Shown: positions 1 through 12,241 of the stretch, piece by piece
Position numbering within the stretch: the first letter of the stretch is position 1
Layout: each line of letters opens with the position of its first letter
NCBI GenBank assembly: GCA_002900995.3
Contig: CM035315.1
Span: 295,967-359,966, forward strand
Source: Ganoderma boninense
Lineage: Eukaryota; Basidiomycota; Agaricomycetes; Polyporales; Polyporaceae
Reading direction: 5' to 3'
Length of the DNA stretch: 64,000 nt
Position numbers and translations under genes: made by a program
The notes under the pieces: model-generated
Databases searched by the model: none
Seen by the model: only the letters and a program-made list of their open reading frames with translations
What the model was told of the DNA's origin: nothing

Positions 1-149
1 AGTTGACGTTGATGGGGGGAAAAACTCTCCTTTCATGTATAGCACCCGGGGGTAATGTCGCAGGTCGATGGGATGGCAGTGTGAGACACGAAAATACCGC
101 GATACCGTGGGTTCGGCGTCCTTCGTCCTCATCCCAGGGGGGTCTGGGA

Positions 150-1040
150 CGTACGTGAAGGCGAGGCGTCGCCAAGGGGGCGAGGCTGACTCGAGTGGTG
201 GGGTAGGGACATTTGCGGCGGCGGTGGCCCGAAATGCCACGAAGGGACCTGATTCGAATATACGTTAGACCTCCTCAGCCTTGGGCACCCCGTCAAAAAG
301 TTGACAAGATCAGACGTGTCCCAAAAGATTCGGGAGTAGGAGCGGGGCTGGATGAGTGATTGAAAGCAGGTCAGCATCGGGAATTTTTCGTTGCAGGGCC
401 AAAAAAAAAAGGCGTTATGTTGCAAGTGAGGCAGAGAGAGCACAATCGGTGCACCTCCCTGAGCAAAGAAGGTTGGAATCTCGTCTCGGACTGTAGAGTC
501 CACGCATCGGGCCAGATATGGACCCCAAATGGTTGCAGTGCATAACGCGCTCGCCTCGAACGAGCGAAGGAATAGGCATTATCATAGATCCCAGACACTT
601 CCCAGGCATTGAATTCGCGAGTCTTGGCGTTGCATGCCAGCATGAAATCGATCATTCTTCCGCAACTGTGCTGCGACGTATCGAAGGAGATGCTGCCAGT
701 TACGACAGTTCAACAGGACGGATTCTTCTGGCAAGTAATGCTGCGCCGGAACCATGGACTCGCAGGAGTCACCCGATTGGAGTAGTTGTCGGACACTGGG
801 ATAAAGGTGGGACACCGTTGTCCACAACATATGGCATGCCTATGGCGAGCTTCGCGCCAGTACCTGCATACCTTTAAACCTTGTGCAGGTTCACCCACGT
901 CGATCTCCTCGAGTGGCCAGCCGCCTGGTGAGTGGCAATGGCTGGCCTATGGGGATGCTTCGAGGGAGACAGGCAAATATGCTGGACAAATCTCCGGCGG
1001 GATGCAATTGATAGGAGAAATGTCATTTATGAGCCCGCCT
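150..1040 (-). pseudogene. Degenerate F-box/LRR-like gene remnant
   Basis: Reading the minus strand in shifting frames gives pieces that align in order with the better preserved F-box gene at 57.6-59.9 kb. These are an N-terminal stretch like INCIPPEI (about 1010), the post-F-box motif KVCRYWRE (about 850), a middle piece like MLACNAKTREFNAW (about 640), RLCSLCLT (about 440), and DLVNFLTGCPRL (about 290). Each piece is in a different frame and stops separate them, so it is a dead copy. F-box proteins normally recruit substrates to SCF ubiquitin ligases, but no functional product is expected here. The C-terminal third is not recognisable and may lie outside the window. Class confidence is good; exact limits are not. 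Confidence 0.6.
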
Positions 1041-2021
1041 ACGATGGCGAGGCCTTGTGTGAATGCGATATGGAGGGATCGCAACTGGGGTGGCCGTGCG
1101 GGCAGCGGGCTCAGCTACAGACAAGGCGCAGAGTCCGACGATATAGGCTATTTCACATACCAAGGGCTCATCATAATATCTGCATCACAAAATGCTCGTC
1201 ATTTATAGGCAAATTTGTGGTTGTGAACATGCACTCACTTCCCTGGGCCTCCCCACGGTGACGGTGCACGAGCTAAAGCCTGGACATCTTTGGCGATCTG
1301 TTTCGTGAGCCGTCCCAGCGCCCCGATGTTCAGATCACCACACGGGGTGGCGAGAAAGGGCTGGTGGCACCTTTGAGAGAAAGCCATGTAAATGAAGCAG
1401 ACGCAGATTCACGGGACTGGTGATGGTACATAGTGATCGGGCAGCAGCGAGGCCCGGGGTGTGTGTTGAGAATGAGCGCCATGATGAGCGGGAAAGGTCG
1501 GGATAGCACCTACGTATCCCGACCGTACCCGACCTAAGCTGCAGACCACGGCGCACTGGCGCATCACGGCTTGGCTTCTATAATGTACAGCACCGTCTCT
1601 TACTGTCCTCATCTGCGTCGCTCTCACTGATTTAACCCGTTTCTGCGCTGAATACCACGGGCGAAGTTTCGCTTGGACCTCTCTCTGGAAAGCCAGACTC
1701 AGTGGAGTAACTAGTTGCTACTAATTCTCAGCACGGCTGAGGTTCAGCTTTCTCGGGACTGACAGTTCTGCAAGTTGTGGATTTTTTGAACAGCTTCTTC
1801 ATTATTTGGGCAAGGTCCGGAATACCCGCACTGCCTTTTCGGTGAGCCGGTCTCATCGTCGCTGCCTTCCGCATGGAGATACACGCGTAACGGGCGTTCC
1901 TCACCTCAGACCATGATCATCTTCAATCGATCCACGCCAAGTTCCAACAAAACAGCAAGTAAGAGTCTCTACCTCCTGCGCAGGTTATACCCTGATCCTT
2001 CCGTCTATAAGCTTCACGAAC
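1041..2021. other. Intergenic stretch, no supported gene
   Basis: Short open frames occur on both strands but none shows a recognisable motif, a credible splice structure or consistent codon use. No repeat shared with the rest of the window was noticed. Confidence 0.5.
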
Positions 2022-2674
2022 ATGTCGTTGACACCTCTTAACCACGACCTGATGGCCAGCGACCGCGACATCGACGTTGGCGGTGTCCGTGTCCTGGCAA
2101 GTATGTTCACTATTAAACTCATTGAACCAGGAGCTCGTTGCATGCGTGACGGGCTCAGGCTGTCGCACTGCTCACCTCGGGCCCTCCGTGCTAGACCGAT
2201 CTCGAAGCCGCCATTTCCGGCTTGAAGCTGCACGACCTCGTCTTTGCTGTGCGCGGCGGCGGCCTTGCCGAGACTCTGAACACGTCCACCCCCGCACTGG
2301 CTACGCCGTCTCAGCCACCCGTTCCACCCCGTCCAGATTCTGGGGAGCCCCGGGAGCCCCGGCACGCGCCGCTCATCATGAATCTCGCGGAACGCACACT
2401 GGACGACTTCGACGTGCTTGCGGTCGTGCGCCGCCTCGCGTCGTCCATCCCCACCCTGCAACACTTGTCGGTCGCGACCGGGCAACCCGAGCGGTGCGGA
2501 GGGAGCCTGCCACAGAATGGATGGTCCATCACGAGCACGTCGCTGAACGCGCGGCAGCTGTGCACCGGAGGCAACCCGCTCTACCTGGAGGCGAGCGGGG
2601 TGAGCTCCCTTCGCCGCGAGCCGTTCGCGGGTGTCTTTAAGGGGTGGAACGCATATGTCGCTGGAAAGATGTAG
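2022..2674 (+). CDS. Hypothetical protein or gene fragment, plus strand
   Basis: The main exon, about 2195-2674, stays open for about 160 codons with strongly GC-ending codons and a natural amino acid mix. It starts after a pyrimidine-rich tract and a tag acceptor, with DLEAAISGLKLHDL, and ends KGWNAYVAGKM-stop. A middle piece, DDFDVLAVVRRLASSIPTLQ, resembles the C-terminal repeat region of basidiomycete F-box proteins. A possible first exon starts at ATG 2022 (MSLTPLNHDLMASD), but the best donor (gtatgt at about 2100) leaves phase 1 while the exon needs phase 0, so the join is not secure. It is convergent with the F-box gene that ends at 2878. It may be the 3' fragment of another F-box-type gene. 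Function is unknown. Confidence 0.35.
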
Positions 2675-4913
2675 TGCTAGACTACGTGTACGTTGCGCGT
2701 GCCGAACGTGAGCCAAAGCGGCCCCCAGGCCCGACCACTGATGGGGCATGACTACTGTGTAAGAGTAGTGCTTGCAGTGGTTTGGTGTGAGTACAAATGA
2801 TTAGTTCAGTTGGTTTGGAAGCCCCTAGACGACAGATCAAACATTATTTCCGAAAACGAACACATTTCTTTCCGCTGCTACGTGCTCCAAATGACAGGCC
2901 AATCCCGGTGGATACACGAGGGCAAGTCGTACCTCTCAGGCAACCTCGTCATCCAATCGACTTCCCGCAGCGTCCTCGTGGCCTCCGCGTCCATCACGGT
3001 GATATCCTCGACATCGAGGCCGGCCTGCACCAGCGCGTCGGCGAGGCGTTTGCAGTGTTCATTCACAGGGTCGGATGAACAGGTAGCTGAGCCCGAGCTG
3101 AGTCCGCCATCCTCGAGCTGCCCATTCGACTTGTTGCGTCCTGCACTCGGGCCGACGGTGCCGTTCGCATCGCCCCGCGCCGAGTCCCCGAGCAACGACC
3201 GCGGGCAGCGGAGCGTGACGAGGAGGCGGCGGATGGGGGAGGGGCCGAGGGCCGCACGGGTCGCGAGCACCACCTTGAGCTGCGCGATGTCGTCGCTCGA
3301 CGCCACGGAGACCCACAGCGTGTCCAGCGCCGGGTACGGCCCCTGTTCGGCGTGCTCGCGTTCGAGCTCTTCCGCCGAGCGCGGGGACTCGGACCTGGGC
3401 TTCGCGCGAGAGCGGGACGAGCCTGACGGTAGCGGCTGGACGAGGTGCGCGAGGCCCGCGGAGAGAGTGGGCGGGGGGCGCTGCGACTGCCCCGGCTTAG
3501 GCTTGTCTGAGTCGACGTCGCAGATGACAGACAGGGCCGCGATGTTGCGGAAGACGGCGGCGGGGAAGTGCGAGGAGAGTGCGGACGCGACGGAGTCGCT
3601 CGTGTAGTGGATGCGGAGCTCCTCGGTCGAGCCGAAGGTGTGCCGGAAGGTGTGGAAGAAGTCGTGGTAGGTGAAAGCGGAGGCAGAGGGGCCCCGGCCG
3701 CCGGTGGGGCGGGGCATTTGGAGGCGGAGAGAGCCTTGGCGGAAGACGATCTGCATGGTGCGGAGGCTCGACTGGTCGGACAGCCGGAGGAACATGTGCG
3801 AGACGGCGTCCTTCCCTGGGACATGGCGGCAGACGCTGGCTAGGATGTCGGCGACGCCTTTGGCAGGCTGGTTGAGAGGCGCAGGAAGGTACATGTGGCA
3901 GGTGGGCGGGATGGAAACAAGGGAGAGAAGACGATCGGTAGGACCTGTTACGTTGTCTGAGTCGGTGTTGAAGTGGTATGTAAAGGCCAGGTACCGTAGG
4001 CGTGGAAGTGAGATCGGATCCGGAGAGACGGGGGTCTCGTCCTGAGCCGAATCACGGCGCCGTTCTGAGTATGACATGTCGAAAACGTAGACCTCCTCCA
4101 GCTGTGGGCAGCCAGCCAGAAATGCCACAAGCTCGTTCATTGCCCAGTACAGTGACCCCATGTATCTCTCAGGAAAGCTGATCCTCAGCAGTGTCAACGC
4201 GGGGAATTGATTTGCTGGCAGGATCGGGAAGTCGGTAAGAGCGAGAGAACGCAACCTGGCCCCACCATTCGAGAAAAGGGTCAGTTTCCCCCGTTGATTG
4301 CATCCCATGTCATGCGAGATCATGCAGTGCTCGAGGGCGGTCGCGTCGAATGACTGCAACAACCGCGGAAGATTGCCAACCGACGATGTGTTCCAAGCGT
4401 GGAGTTCGCGAATCCTTCGGGAGTTGGTCAACATGAACCTGATCATCTTCTCCATGCTGTGTTTCGAGGGCCTGTAAGGATCGAAATGCACCTTCAAATG
4501 ATGGAAGGTGTCGTCCGGCAGGTATATGCTACGCCCGAAGCAGGAATACCTCTCTGGAGAAGGAGGCAAGGTGATAATCGTGTTCCATAGGGTGGCGTTG
4601 CGAGAGCCAGCTCGCGCCAGTACCTGCATACTTTCGAAAGCGTGTGTAGGTCGTCCAGATCGGGCTCCTCGAAGGGCCAATATGGGGCTTGCGACCCTGT
4701 CGGATGGGGATAAATATCAGGGGATAGAGCAAAAATGGTCTCCAGGAGTTCCTGTGGGATGCGATTGATAGGGGAAACGGCATTCATGAGTCCCCCTACA
4801 ATGGCGAGCCCTTGCGTAAACTCGGTGTAGAGCGATTGAAGCTATAATCAGGCACACAGTCACGGATGGTTAGGCGATGATGGACCCGAACCCGAAATCG
4901 GAATTAAGCTCAC

Positions 4914-4926
4914 CAGGTCTGCAGGT
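4914..4926 (-). other. 13-nt microexon of the interrupted F-box gene
   Basis: On the minus strand ACCTGCAGACCTG lies between an acceptor (gtgccacag) and a donor (gtgagc). It takes the phase-2 end of exon 1 to phase 0 at the start of exon 3 (LQSLY). A microexon of the same length sits at the same place in the paralogue (59630-59642). Confidence 0.65.
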
Positions 4927-5050
4927 CTGTGGCACAAACACAGGTACATATTTAGCATTACTATCACAGAGTAATGGGACTATGGCATGGTACTCACGTC
5001 CCTTCTGCCTGTGGCAGGCTGACCAGAGTGTGGACTTGAGCGGCGATCTG

Positions 5051-5066
5051 CATCAGGGAACCCCCT
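5051..5066 (+). repeat. Left terminal inverted repeat of the Plavaka element
   Basis: CATCAGGGAACCCCCT matches 14 of 16 bases with the reverse complement of 12224-12239. It is preceded directly by the TG target duplication. Confidence 0.85.
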
Positions 5067-5321
5067 AGTTGCTACGTAGGCCACCAGAGGTCTTGATAGT
5101 GGTCGTAGTGCTGTTGCGACCCCCTGGTTGTATTGGTCTTCGTAGCTGCATGTACACACGCTGTAGTATCATATAGCCTGCTATTGGCACCGCTATTTGC
5201 CTAAGGGGGGACACATACAAGCACAGGAAATTTCGTTCAGGTCATAATATCTGGGTTCTGACCAACGCAAGGTGGACCTTTATAGCAGGCCATGGTATAC
5301 TAAGAAGATACATGTGCAAAA

Positions 5322-8187
5322 CTACGCATCGAACTCCTGAACCTGACTTCCGTTGGTCACTGCCACAGGCGCCGCCGCCATCAGTGCACCGCTCGTGGAT
5401 GGGCCAGCACGCTTCGCCCGCCAAGCCGCAATAGCACGGTCAGTCTCCGATTGGCCGATCGTGCCCGCTACGCTCTCCGTCGGATTTATAGGTGCCTTTG
5501 CGTGAACCCTAGAAGTACCAGTGAATAGAGTGAGCAGCAGCATAAACAATCAGGTGCTAAAGTCTTACCTTCCGCTCTCAGAAAACGCTGAACAAATCTG
5601 CGTAAGGATCTTATCTTCCTTGGAAGCTGCTTCGAACGCGCGAAGGTCGCGAAGCATGGTCGTATAGATTGCCTTGTACTTGCTCTCGCTGAAGTCATGC
5701 TTGATGTGAGTCCCTGTCGCCCACTCATCAACCGCACAGTGAATCTGGATATTCAGCCCGGGTGTATGTGATGAGTAACAAAAATATAAAGCAAGCAATG
5801 TATACGTACTGCGGTCAGAATTAAGGCAAGACCGACGAATGGGAAAGGGCGGTATATGTTGTCATGGATAACACCGTCGTCGTTTCGATTCTTGTAATAT
5901 ACACTATTGATTATCTCCTGGATGGCACCGGCCTCGTAAAGGCCATCACGCTGATCCGGATCCTAGACAGTGGATGATGATCAATGCTTGACTCTCACTG
6001 GAAAAAAAAGGAAGGTGACCTGATATGCATACGTCCGACTAGCGAGGAGGTATTGAGCGCGTGCTTGGTTGTGTCGCACAGCCTCCTCGTTCATCGCGGG
6101 ATTGAAGGCGAACTTAGCTGACTTGACGGCGATGCGCGCCTCCTTCCCTATCTCGCTACGGAGATGCCAGGAATAGCGAGTGACCTGTGTAGACAGCGCA
6201 GATTGTTAGATGCGTAGAAACTGCTCAGTGGAAGGACAGACCAATCGGGTAATGCTCGCATCAGGGGAAATAATTACCCCATGTTGAATAGCAGCTTGGG
6301 TGAGCGCAGCCTTCGCCCACGTTCGGGCCTGGAGGATGTCTGGGTAAGCATCCTCCGTAGACATCCTGCACTTAAAAAGAATGGAAGCGTCGTTGAGAAT
6401 CTCCTGTAATGATGCATCGCAATCACCCTTGCGGGTCATGGGGCCCGTCGTTGACATGTTAATCAATGTTGTGTCAGCGTGGGAGGCTGAAAGGTCGTAA
6501 AGCGGAGTAGGTTCTGCGGGAGATTGGGAGAGAGCAGCGACGGAGCTGCCATACCCAATGCCTTGCCCGTCGATGTCAGTTTCGAAGCGTTGGCGCTGCG
6601 ATGGTGGTAGGTTCTGGTCGCTACTATCGGAAAGAGATCGGGGACGACGACGCGAGGGAGTCTCCCATTCAAGTGGATCCTGAAGTGCTGTGGTCGAGAC
6701 GTAGTTGGTCATGTCGCAATGCAAAAACACAGGCATGCGCACCATCATCGAAGGAATATAACCCATCCAGCTCGGTGGGTGCATACGTGTTGACCGAGCT
6801 CGGCGGGGCAAGTTGAACCGACGATGTGCTTGGTTCGGGTTCCGGCTGGAAGGTGGGGCCATGCCGAAGATGAACAGAGCTGTCACAGGTGCTGCGGACA
6901 TGCACCTGCGACAGCTGGGACTGAGGATGGTGGTCCTGATCTTCATCTTCTCTGTCGGAGTCGAAGGAGAGAACGGGATGGCGGCGGAGCCGGTGGAGAC
7001 GAGGACGTGGGAGGAAGGAGTCCTCATCTTGTTCTTCGGTGTGGTTGATATTCACAGCGAAGGTCGACTGTGAAGGCTGCGATGAAAACGAGCTGGAGAT
7101 GGGGCAAGGGAGAAGTGAGGTGCGGATGGATACAACAATAAAGAGACGTGGGACAGACGCACGCAGGAGGAGCAGAGGGCTGCTGGGCATGGACGGGCAC
7201 TGTGGTCATTGGCATGGTGAGGTTGCGGAGGGCAGCAGCTTGAGACCCGCCTGCATACGCGGCTGGAGATATAATGCTGTGTGCCTGAGACGTCTGGGTC
7301 ACCATGCCACGGTCTTTATTGACCGGAGTGTAAGAGCGCATGTTCAAGGAGGAATGACGATGGGACGAACCTCGCATACTCTGTCCAATGGACAATCCTG
7401 TAGGGCTGACGTATGGGTTGCGCAAGCTGGCGAGATGTTCAGCCGCTTGCACCGAGAGGCGCCGCGTCAGAGTCTTGTTCAAAATATCAGGAATACAACT
7501 TGATACCAGAGTGCATCTACTCACCGGGGTAGACCCAGGAGTTGGAATTCTCTGGGAACCAATCTTGGACGCCGGAGCAGCACTAGGAGCCCGCGGGATA
7601 CCATCGGGTTTGGCCGTAAGCCTGATGCGGTTCTTGGTCTTCTGGCTGGTACGATTATTGTCGAGCGTCTGGAAGGCAAACTTTCATGGGGATGACGGTG
7701 AGCATGATTCATCAAAGCAGTGGTTAGTAAACAACACACTTCTTGAGCGGGTTGAGCGGCACTACCGCCATTGCCGAAGACACTGTTCTTGACAACTAGT
7801 AGTCGAGCAGAGCACAAAACGTTAACTGAAATCTGCAATAGTTGCGGGTGTGTACATTACCAGCAATGTTTTCAATGTTCTGTCGACCTTGCTTGCGTCC
7901 AGGATCAATGGAGCCGTTGTTCATCTGAGCTTGCTCTTCGTCTACGATCAGATAAACATCTTAACGTCTGGTACATCAGTAGACATCAGTAGAAGGCAAA
8001 CCATATGCTTGACCCTTCGCAGTGCGGCGTCGAGCCCGAGAGGTGGAAGGCGGGTGCATGTTGGCGACTCAGGAGATGAGATGGGTCGACGTGGCAAAGG
8101 CTGCATACCGCGGGGAGTATCGGTTTCGGGAACAGCCGGCGCTGAGCCTGTGGTGGTGCTCCGTCTCGACAACTCAAGCCTGGTCAT
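5322..8187 (-). CDS. DUF6532-like protein encoded inside the Plavaka element
   Basis: A minus-strand multi-exon gene whose ATG is at 8187 (MTRLELSRRSTTTGSAPAVP). Clear exon pieces include IVDEEQAQMNNGSIDPGRKQ (about 7930), TLDNNRTSQKTKNRIRLTAK (about 7650), a Ser/Pro/Asp-rich middle (about 6650-7050), and AKAALTQAAIQHGVIISPDA (about 6270-6330). The C-terminal block has FNPAMNEEAVRHNQARAQYL, then CAVDEWATGTHIKHDFSESK and LRDLRAFEAASKEDK, and ends VQEFDA-stop at 5322. Introns have typical ends, for example gtaagactttag to tacttctag at about 5500-5570. The C-terminal block fits the basidiomycete DUF6532 family, whose function is unknown. It is divergent from the transposase with only 76 bp between start codons. 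A frame change at about 6700 is either an unrecognised intron or a frameshift. Confidence 0.65.
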
Positions 8188-8263
8188 AGCATCCTAGTCA
8201 GTTTGGCAATCTTCACGAATCTACGCCCTCCCTCACATACTTTCTCCCACTCAAACTATCATC
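8188..8263. promoter_or_regulatory. 76-bp divergent intergenic region of the Plavaka element
   Basis: This is the whole interval between the start codons of the DUF6532-like gene and the transposase gene. It is rich in pyrimidines on the plus strand just before the transposase ATG, with a favourable atcATGG start context. Both genes must be expressed from within or across this interval, so a shared bidirectional promoter is inferred. No TATA box is clear. Confidence 0.45.
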
Positions 8264-11200
8264 ATGGCTGGTCGACCAAAGTGTCTCTCCTGCAACAACT
8301 ATTTCGACACTCCGGGAGCTCTCAGCCGTCATCTAGGCAATGCGCAAGCATGTCAACTTCACTACGACCATATCGCCACCGTGCAAGCAGCCGCACTCAC
8401 CAATGCACCACCCGGACAAGCCTCTGCTGCACCATACTCCCCTCTCTCTTTTTTCGAAGACGATACCCCTGTATCCGATGCGTCTCGCAGTGGTTTGCTC
8501 CCCATGTCAGCCCCTGACCGCTCACCCTCCCCAAATCCATCCAAACGCCGCCGCGTAACCGTGGAGGAGGTCGAAGATGAGGAGTCTAGCAGTGCGCCTT
8601 GGGAGTACGAGGCGTATCCGGGTGAGGCAGGCAGAAGCGAAGGCGAGGGCACCACGTACTTTGAGGCATTGCGTGCAGAGCAAACAGAGCACGGACGATC
8701 GCAATACTTCCCCTTCGCCGATGACGAAGAATGGGGTCTCGCGGACTGGCTTCTCGACTCTACGACTCAAGGAGGCGCAGACAAATTCTGCAAACTACCA
8801 ATCGTAAGTGGAATATCCAATAGCATATCAAACATCTCGTTTTCAACGCACCATCCCTGCTGCAAACCAGGTACGCAACCGCTTGAGGCTCACATTCAAG
8901 AACAAGAAGGCCTACATGAAGAAGATCGATCAGTTACCCACGGGCGCATCTTGGGTCTACGACATTCTCACCGTCACCGGCAACCGAACTGGCTCGAATG
9001 GGGAGAAGCTGACCGAGGACCTGGAACTTTGGAGGCGGGATCCTGTAGAGCTGACGAAGGAGCTGATAGGAAATCCTGCATTCAAGGAGTTTATGTCCTA
9101 TGCACCGGTACACGTGCGTCGAGGCGGAATCCGATTCTACGGCGAGATGAATACAGCGGACTGGTGGTGGAACATCCAGGTGAGTTTCTGCGACTCAAAT
9201 GTCAGCTCAACAAGTACATATGAACTTCTACCAGGGTCGACTGCCCTCAGGCGCGGTCGTCTGTCCTCTAATAGTGGCCTCGGACAAGACAAACCTGACT
9301 GTTCTGCGCGGCGACCAGACAGCATGGCCCGTATACCTTACGATCGGCAACATAGACAAGTCCATCCGCCGAAAGCCATCTGCCCATGCATTCGTCTTAC
9401 TCGGCTACATCCCCGTCTCGAAGCTGGCTTGCTTCACAAAGTCAGCACGTTCCGAGGCTATCTACCGCCTGTTCCACACCTGCATGGCGAAGATGCTCGC
9501 CCCTCTTGTCGAGGCTGGCAAGAACGGAGTCCTGATGACCTGCGCAGATGGCCATGTCCGCCGTGTGTTCCCCATCCTCGCCGCATACATCGCGGACCAC
9601 CCCGAACAGTGTCTCATCGCATGCTGCAAAGAGAACCGGTGTCCACGGTGTCTCGTACCACGCAAGCAGCGCGGATCACCCTCTGAACACCCCCTGCGAA
9701 GCCAGTCCGAGACACTGGACATCCTACGAGAGGCCGAGGCAAACCTCAGCTCAGACAGGTTTGAAGACCAGGGTCTACGGCCTGTGTATCATCCATTCTG
9801 GGCCAACCTTCCTCACACAGACATCTTCTCGTGCATTACTCCTGACATCCTCCACCAGATACATAAGGGGGTCATCAAAGACCACCTAGTCAAATGGGCA
9901 CAGAAGATTGTCGGTAAGGAAGACTTGGACGAACGATTTGCTGTCCTCCCGGATGCTCACGGGCTTCGTCACTTCCGTCGAGGCATCTCTTTTATCACTC
10001 AATGGACTGGGAGTGAGGCGAAAGAAATCGAAAAGGTCCTCGTAGGTCTCCTAGTGGGGCAGACAGAACCCGACGTGCTCGCTGCCGCACGCGCACTTCT
10101 CGACTTCGTGTACTATGCTCAGTACGAGGTCCATTCAGACACCACACTCCAACGCATGAAGCAGGCTCTCGAAAACTTTCACCAACACAAGGACGCGTTC
10201 ACCAGGCTCGGGATCCGAAAGCATTTCAACATACCTAAGCTCCATTCCCTCCTCCACTACGTGGCCGCCATCTACCAGCTAGGTTGCTTGGACGGATTTA
10301 ACACCGAGACGTCCGAGAGGCTCCATATCGACTTCGCTAAGCAGGCATATCGGGCAAGCAGCAAACGCGACTACTTTGCCCAGATGACGACCTGGTTGCA
10401 GCGTCGGGAAGCAATCGCGCGAAAGACGTCGTATCTTGCTTGGGTCCAGGATGTGTTGGTGCAGGAGATCGAAGCAGAAGAGTTAGTCGAGGCCATTGGA
10501 GAGATGTATCCATCCGGTGAAGGCGACGCCAGCGATGAGGACGAGGAGGAGGACGAGGAAGAGCAAGACGAGGAAGAGCAAGACGCTAGCCACGTCGACT
10601 TGGAGGACGTAATGGCGCTACAGCAGCTTCTCCACTCGAACGTCTCCCGCGCTTACCAACTTCCTCTCACACCTTCCCTACGTGTCTCTCTCGTGGAGCT
10701 CACCGACACGCAGAAGTATGCCGCGCTGAGCTTTCTACCTCAGCTCAACCTCTACATCTCGAAAGAGTATCCTCACTTACGTCCTGTCCATCCCTCGACC
10801 CTCATCGATGTCTACCGCTCTGTCAATATCCTTCGCCCATCCAGCATCCACGTTCCGAACAGCAAACGCATCTGCAAGCTGCGTGCCTCCCCCACAGTCC
10901 CCAGACTTCGTGACCGCAAGTCAGTTCCGGAGCATTTCGATTGCGGCCTTTTCGTCAATGAGGAGGATGTCTATCGGAGGGAAGGAGGACTGAAAGGTAC
11001 GTCACACCCCGTTTCTGACCCACATCATAGCAAATTGTTTTCATACAGGACTTCGTGCCGGACAGGTTCGAGTAATCTTTCGACTACCTCTGGATTCCGG
11101 ATACCCCCAGGAGCCGTTGTTGTACGTGCGATGGTTCCGACCCTTTCGAACGCCTGATCCAGTCACCGGTCTCCCTCCCACCTCCCACTCCACCCGACGC

Positions 11201-11383
11201 AACGCCCGCAATGTATCTGTTGTCCCAGCAAGTCAATTATTACAGTCCTGTCATCTTATCCCCAAGTTTGGTACCGAGACCATCGACCCGGAGTGGACCT
11301 CTCAAGACATTCTCGACGAGCCTATCGACTTCCTCTTCAACCGCTATCTTGATCCGCACACATTCGCCTCTCTTGCATCATGA
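8264..11383 (+). CDS. Plavaka-type transposase (981 aa, 4 exons)
   Basis: Exons are 8264-8803, 8871-9179, 9235-10996 and 11049-11383; all junctions are GT-AG and keep phase. The N-terminus has a zinc-finger-like motif, C7-x2-C10-x12-H23-x6-C30 (residue numbers from the ATG). The body has WVYDILTVTGNRTGSNG, ADWWWNIQ, LIVASDKTNLTVLRGDQTAW, VYLTIGNIDKSIRRKPSAHA, MTCADGHVRRVFPILAAYIA, a CCKENRCPRCL zinc knuckle and DILHQIHKGVIKDH. These are hallmarks of the basidiomycete Plavaka family, whose RNase H-like core cuts and moves the element. An acidic Glu/Asp tract lies near residue 700. The C-terminus has AGQVRVIFRLP and SCHLIPKFGTETIDPEWTSQ. No stop or frameshift was found, so a functional enzyme is plausible. 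The aspartates in ASDK and CADG are candidate catalytic residues by inference. Confidence 0.9.
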
Positions 11384-12223
11384 GCTCAAGCCTGACCCTT
11401 CGTGGACGTGCTGGTAAGTCAAAAATCTTTAGAATGCACTGCAAACGCGACTGAGCCTCATTTTCTCGCCCGCTTCATTCACCCAATACCCTCAAGGACA
11501 CAGTTCCCTGATCCGTCTTTCCGCACCCATGCAGCAGCTTCGAAACTTCCTTTTGACTCCAACCCGCACCTGCTCATCTCGAGGCGAGCCTGTCTCCTCT
11601 GTTCCCTGATCTTTCCCGCTGACCTGAGCTTCGAACTTGAAGTCCGCATCCTTGATGCAACAATGCCTCCTGACAGGTGAGTTCCGAGCTGTCTCAGCAA
11701 CGGCATCATGCTGATGAGACCATGTATGGCTGCTTTTAGTGCATCGTTCGCAGAGGTCCGACCGGCGAGGGCGCGTGTTTAGCCTCTCGGCAAGCCCCAA
11801 CAAATGCGCGTCACGCTGCCTCAACGTTGCGGACAGCCTGCGAGTTATGCTGTCCAGCGTGAGGCTGTTGCCGTGGCGTTGCATGGGCCGCAACTGCGCG
11901 ACGATGGAAAGGAGCTTTCTAGACAAGTTGTTATGGGCACCGAACCCTCCCATGTACTGTAACTTGACGCAAACTTGAATGCTTGTAGCTGCACTCCCTC
12001 CCGCAGAGTGCAGTGCCGGACACTGAGCACAACCGGAGTAAGTCTTCCCTCAACTCACTGGACCACTGCTCCGTCTCCTTCCCTTTTTAGTCGGGCAATA
12101 GGTATAATTCAACATATGCATACTACTACTTACACTGTAGCCCTGCGCAAGCCCAACATCACTCTACAGCCCCTACACGGTCCTATATCACCAGCGTCCA
12201 GCTACGCGCCAAAAGGCGCCGAA
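11384..12223. other. 3' subterminal region of the Plavaka element
   Basis: Non-coding sequence between the transposase stop and the right inverted repeat. Several CTAC/GTAG words occur near 11990 and 12140-12210, mirroring those near the left end; these are candidate transposase binding sites. Short open frames here lack family features. Confidence 0.45.
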
Positions 12224-12239
12224 AAGGGGTTTCCTGATG
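12224..12239 (-). repeat. Right terminal inverted repeat of the Plavaka element
   Basis: AAGGGGTTTCCTGATG is the inverted partner of 5051-5066. It is followed directly by the TG target duplication at 12240-12241. Confidence 0.85.
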
Positions 12240-12241
12240 TG

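Larger units (their letters stand above)
5051..12239. mobile_element. Plavaka-type (CACTA-like) DNA transposon, apparently complete, 7,189 bp
   Basis: The left end is CATCAGGGAACCCCCT and the reverse complement of the right end is CATCAGGAAACCCCTT, so 14 of 16 terminal bases match. The flanking dinucleotide TG is present on both sides (5049-5050 and 12240-12241), and removing the element plus one TG restores an F-box exon in frame. Inside are a plus-strand Plavaka transposase (8264-11383) and a divergent DUF6532-like gene (5322-8187). Subterminal regions contain repeated GTAG/CTAC words on both sides, as is common in CACTA-like elements where transposase binds near the ends. The transposase frame is open, so the element could be autonomous. 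Confidence 0.88.

Noticed and set aside
1985..2749. 254-codon minus-strand frame
   Set aside because: Composition is Arg/Gly/Ala-rich without motifs; the plus strand over the same bases shows better codon use.
2810..3607. Open frame of 265 codons on the plus strand
   Set aside because: It lies opposite the F-box long exon (2878-4841), which has clear homology; this is a GC-rich antisense shadow.
3063..3824. 253-codon minus-strand frame overlapping the F-box gene
   Set aside because: Low-complexity Ser/Arg/Pro text in another frame of a recognised gene.
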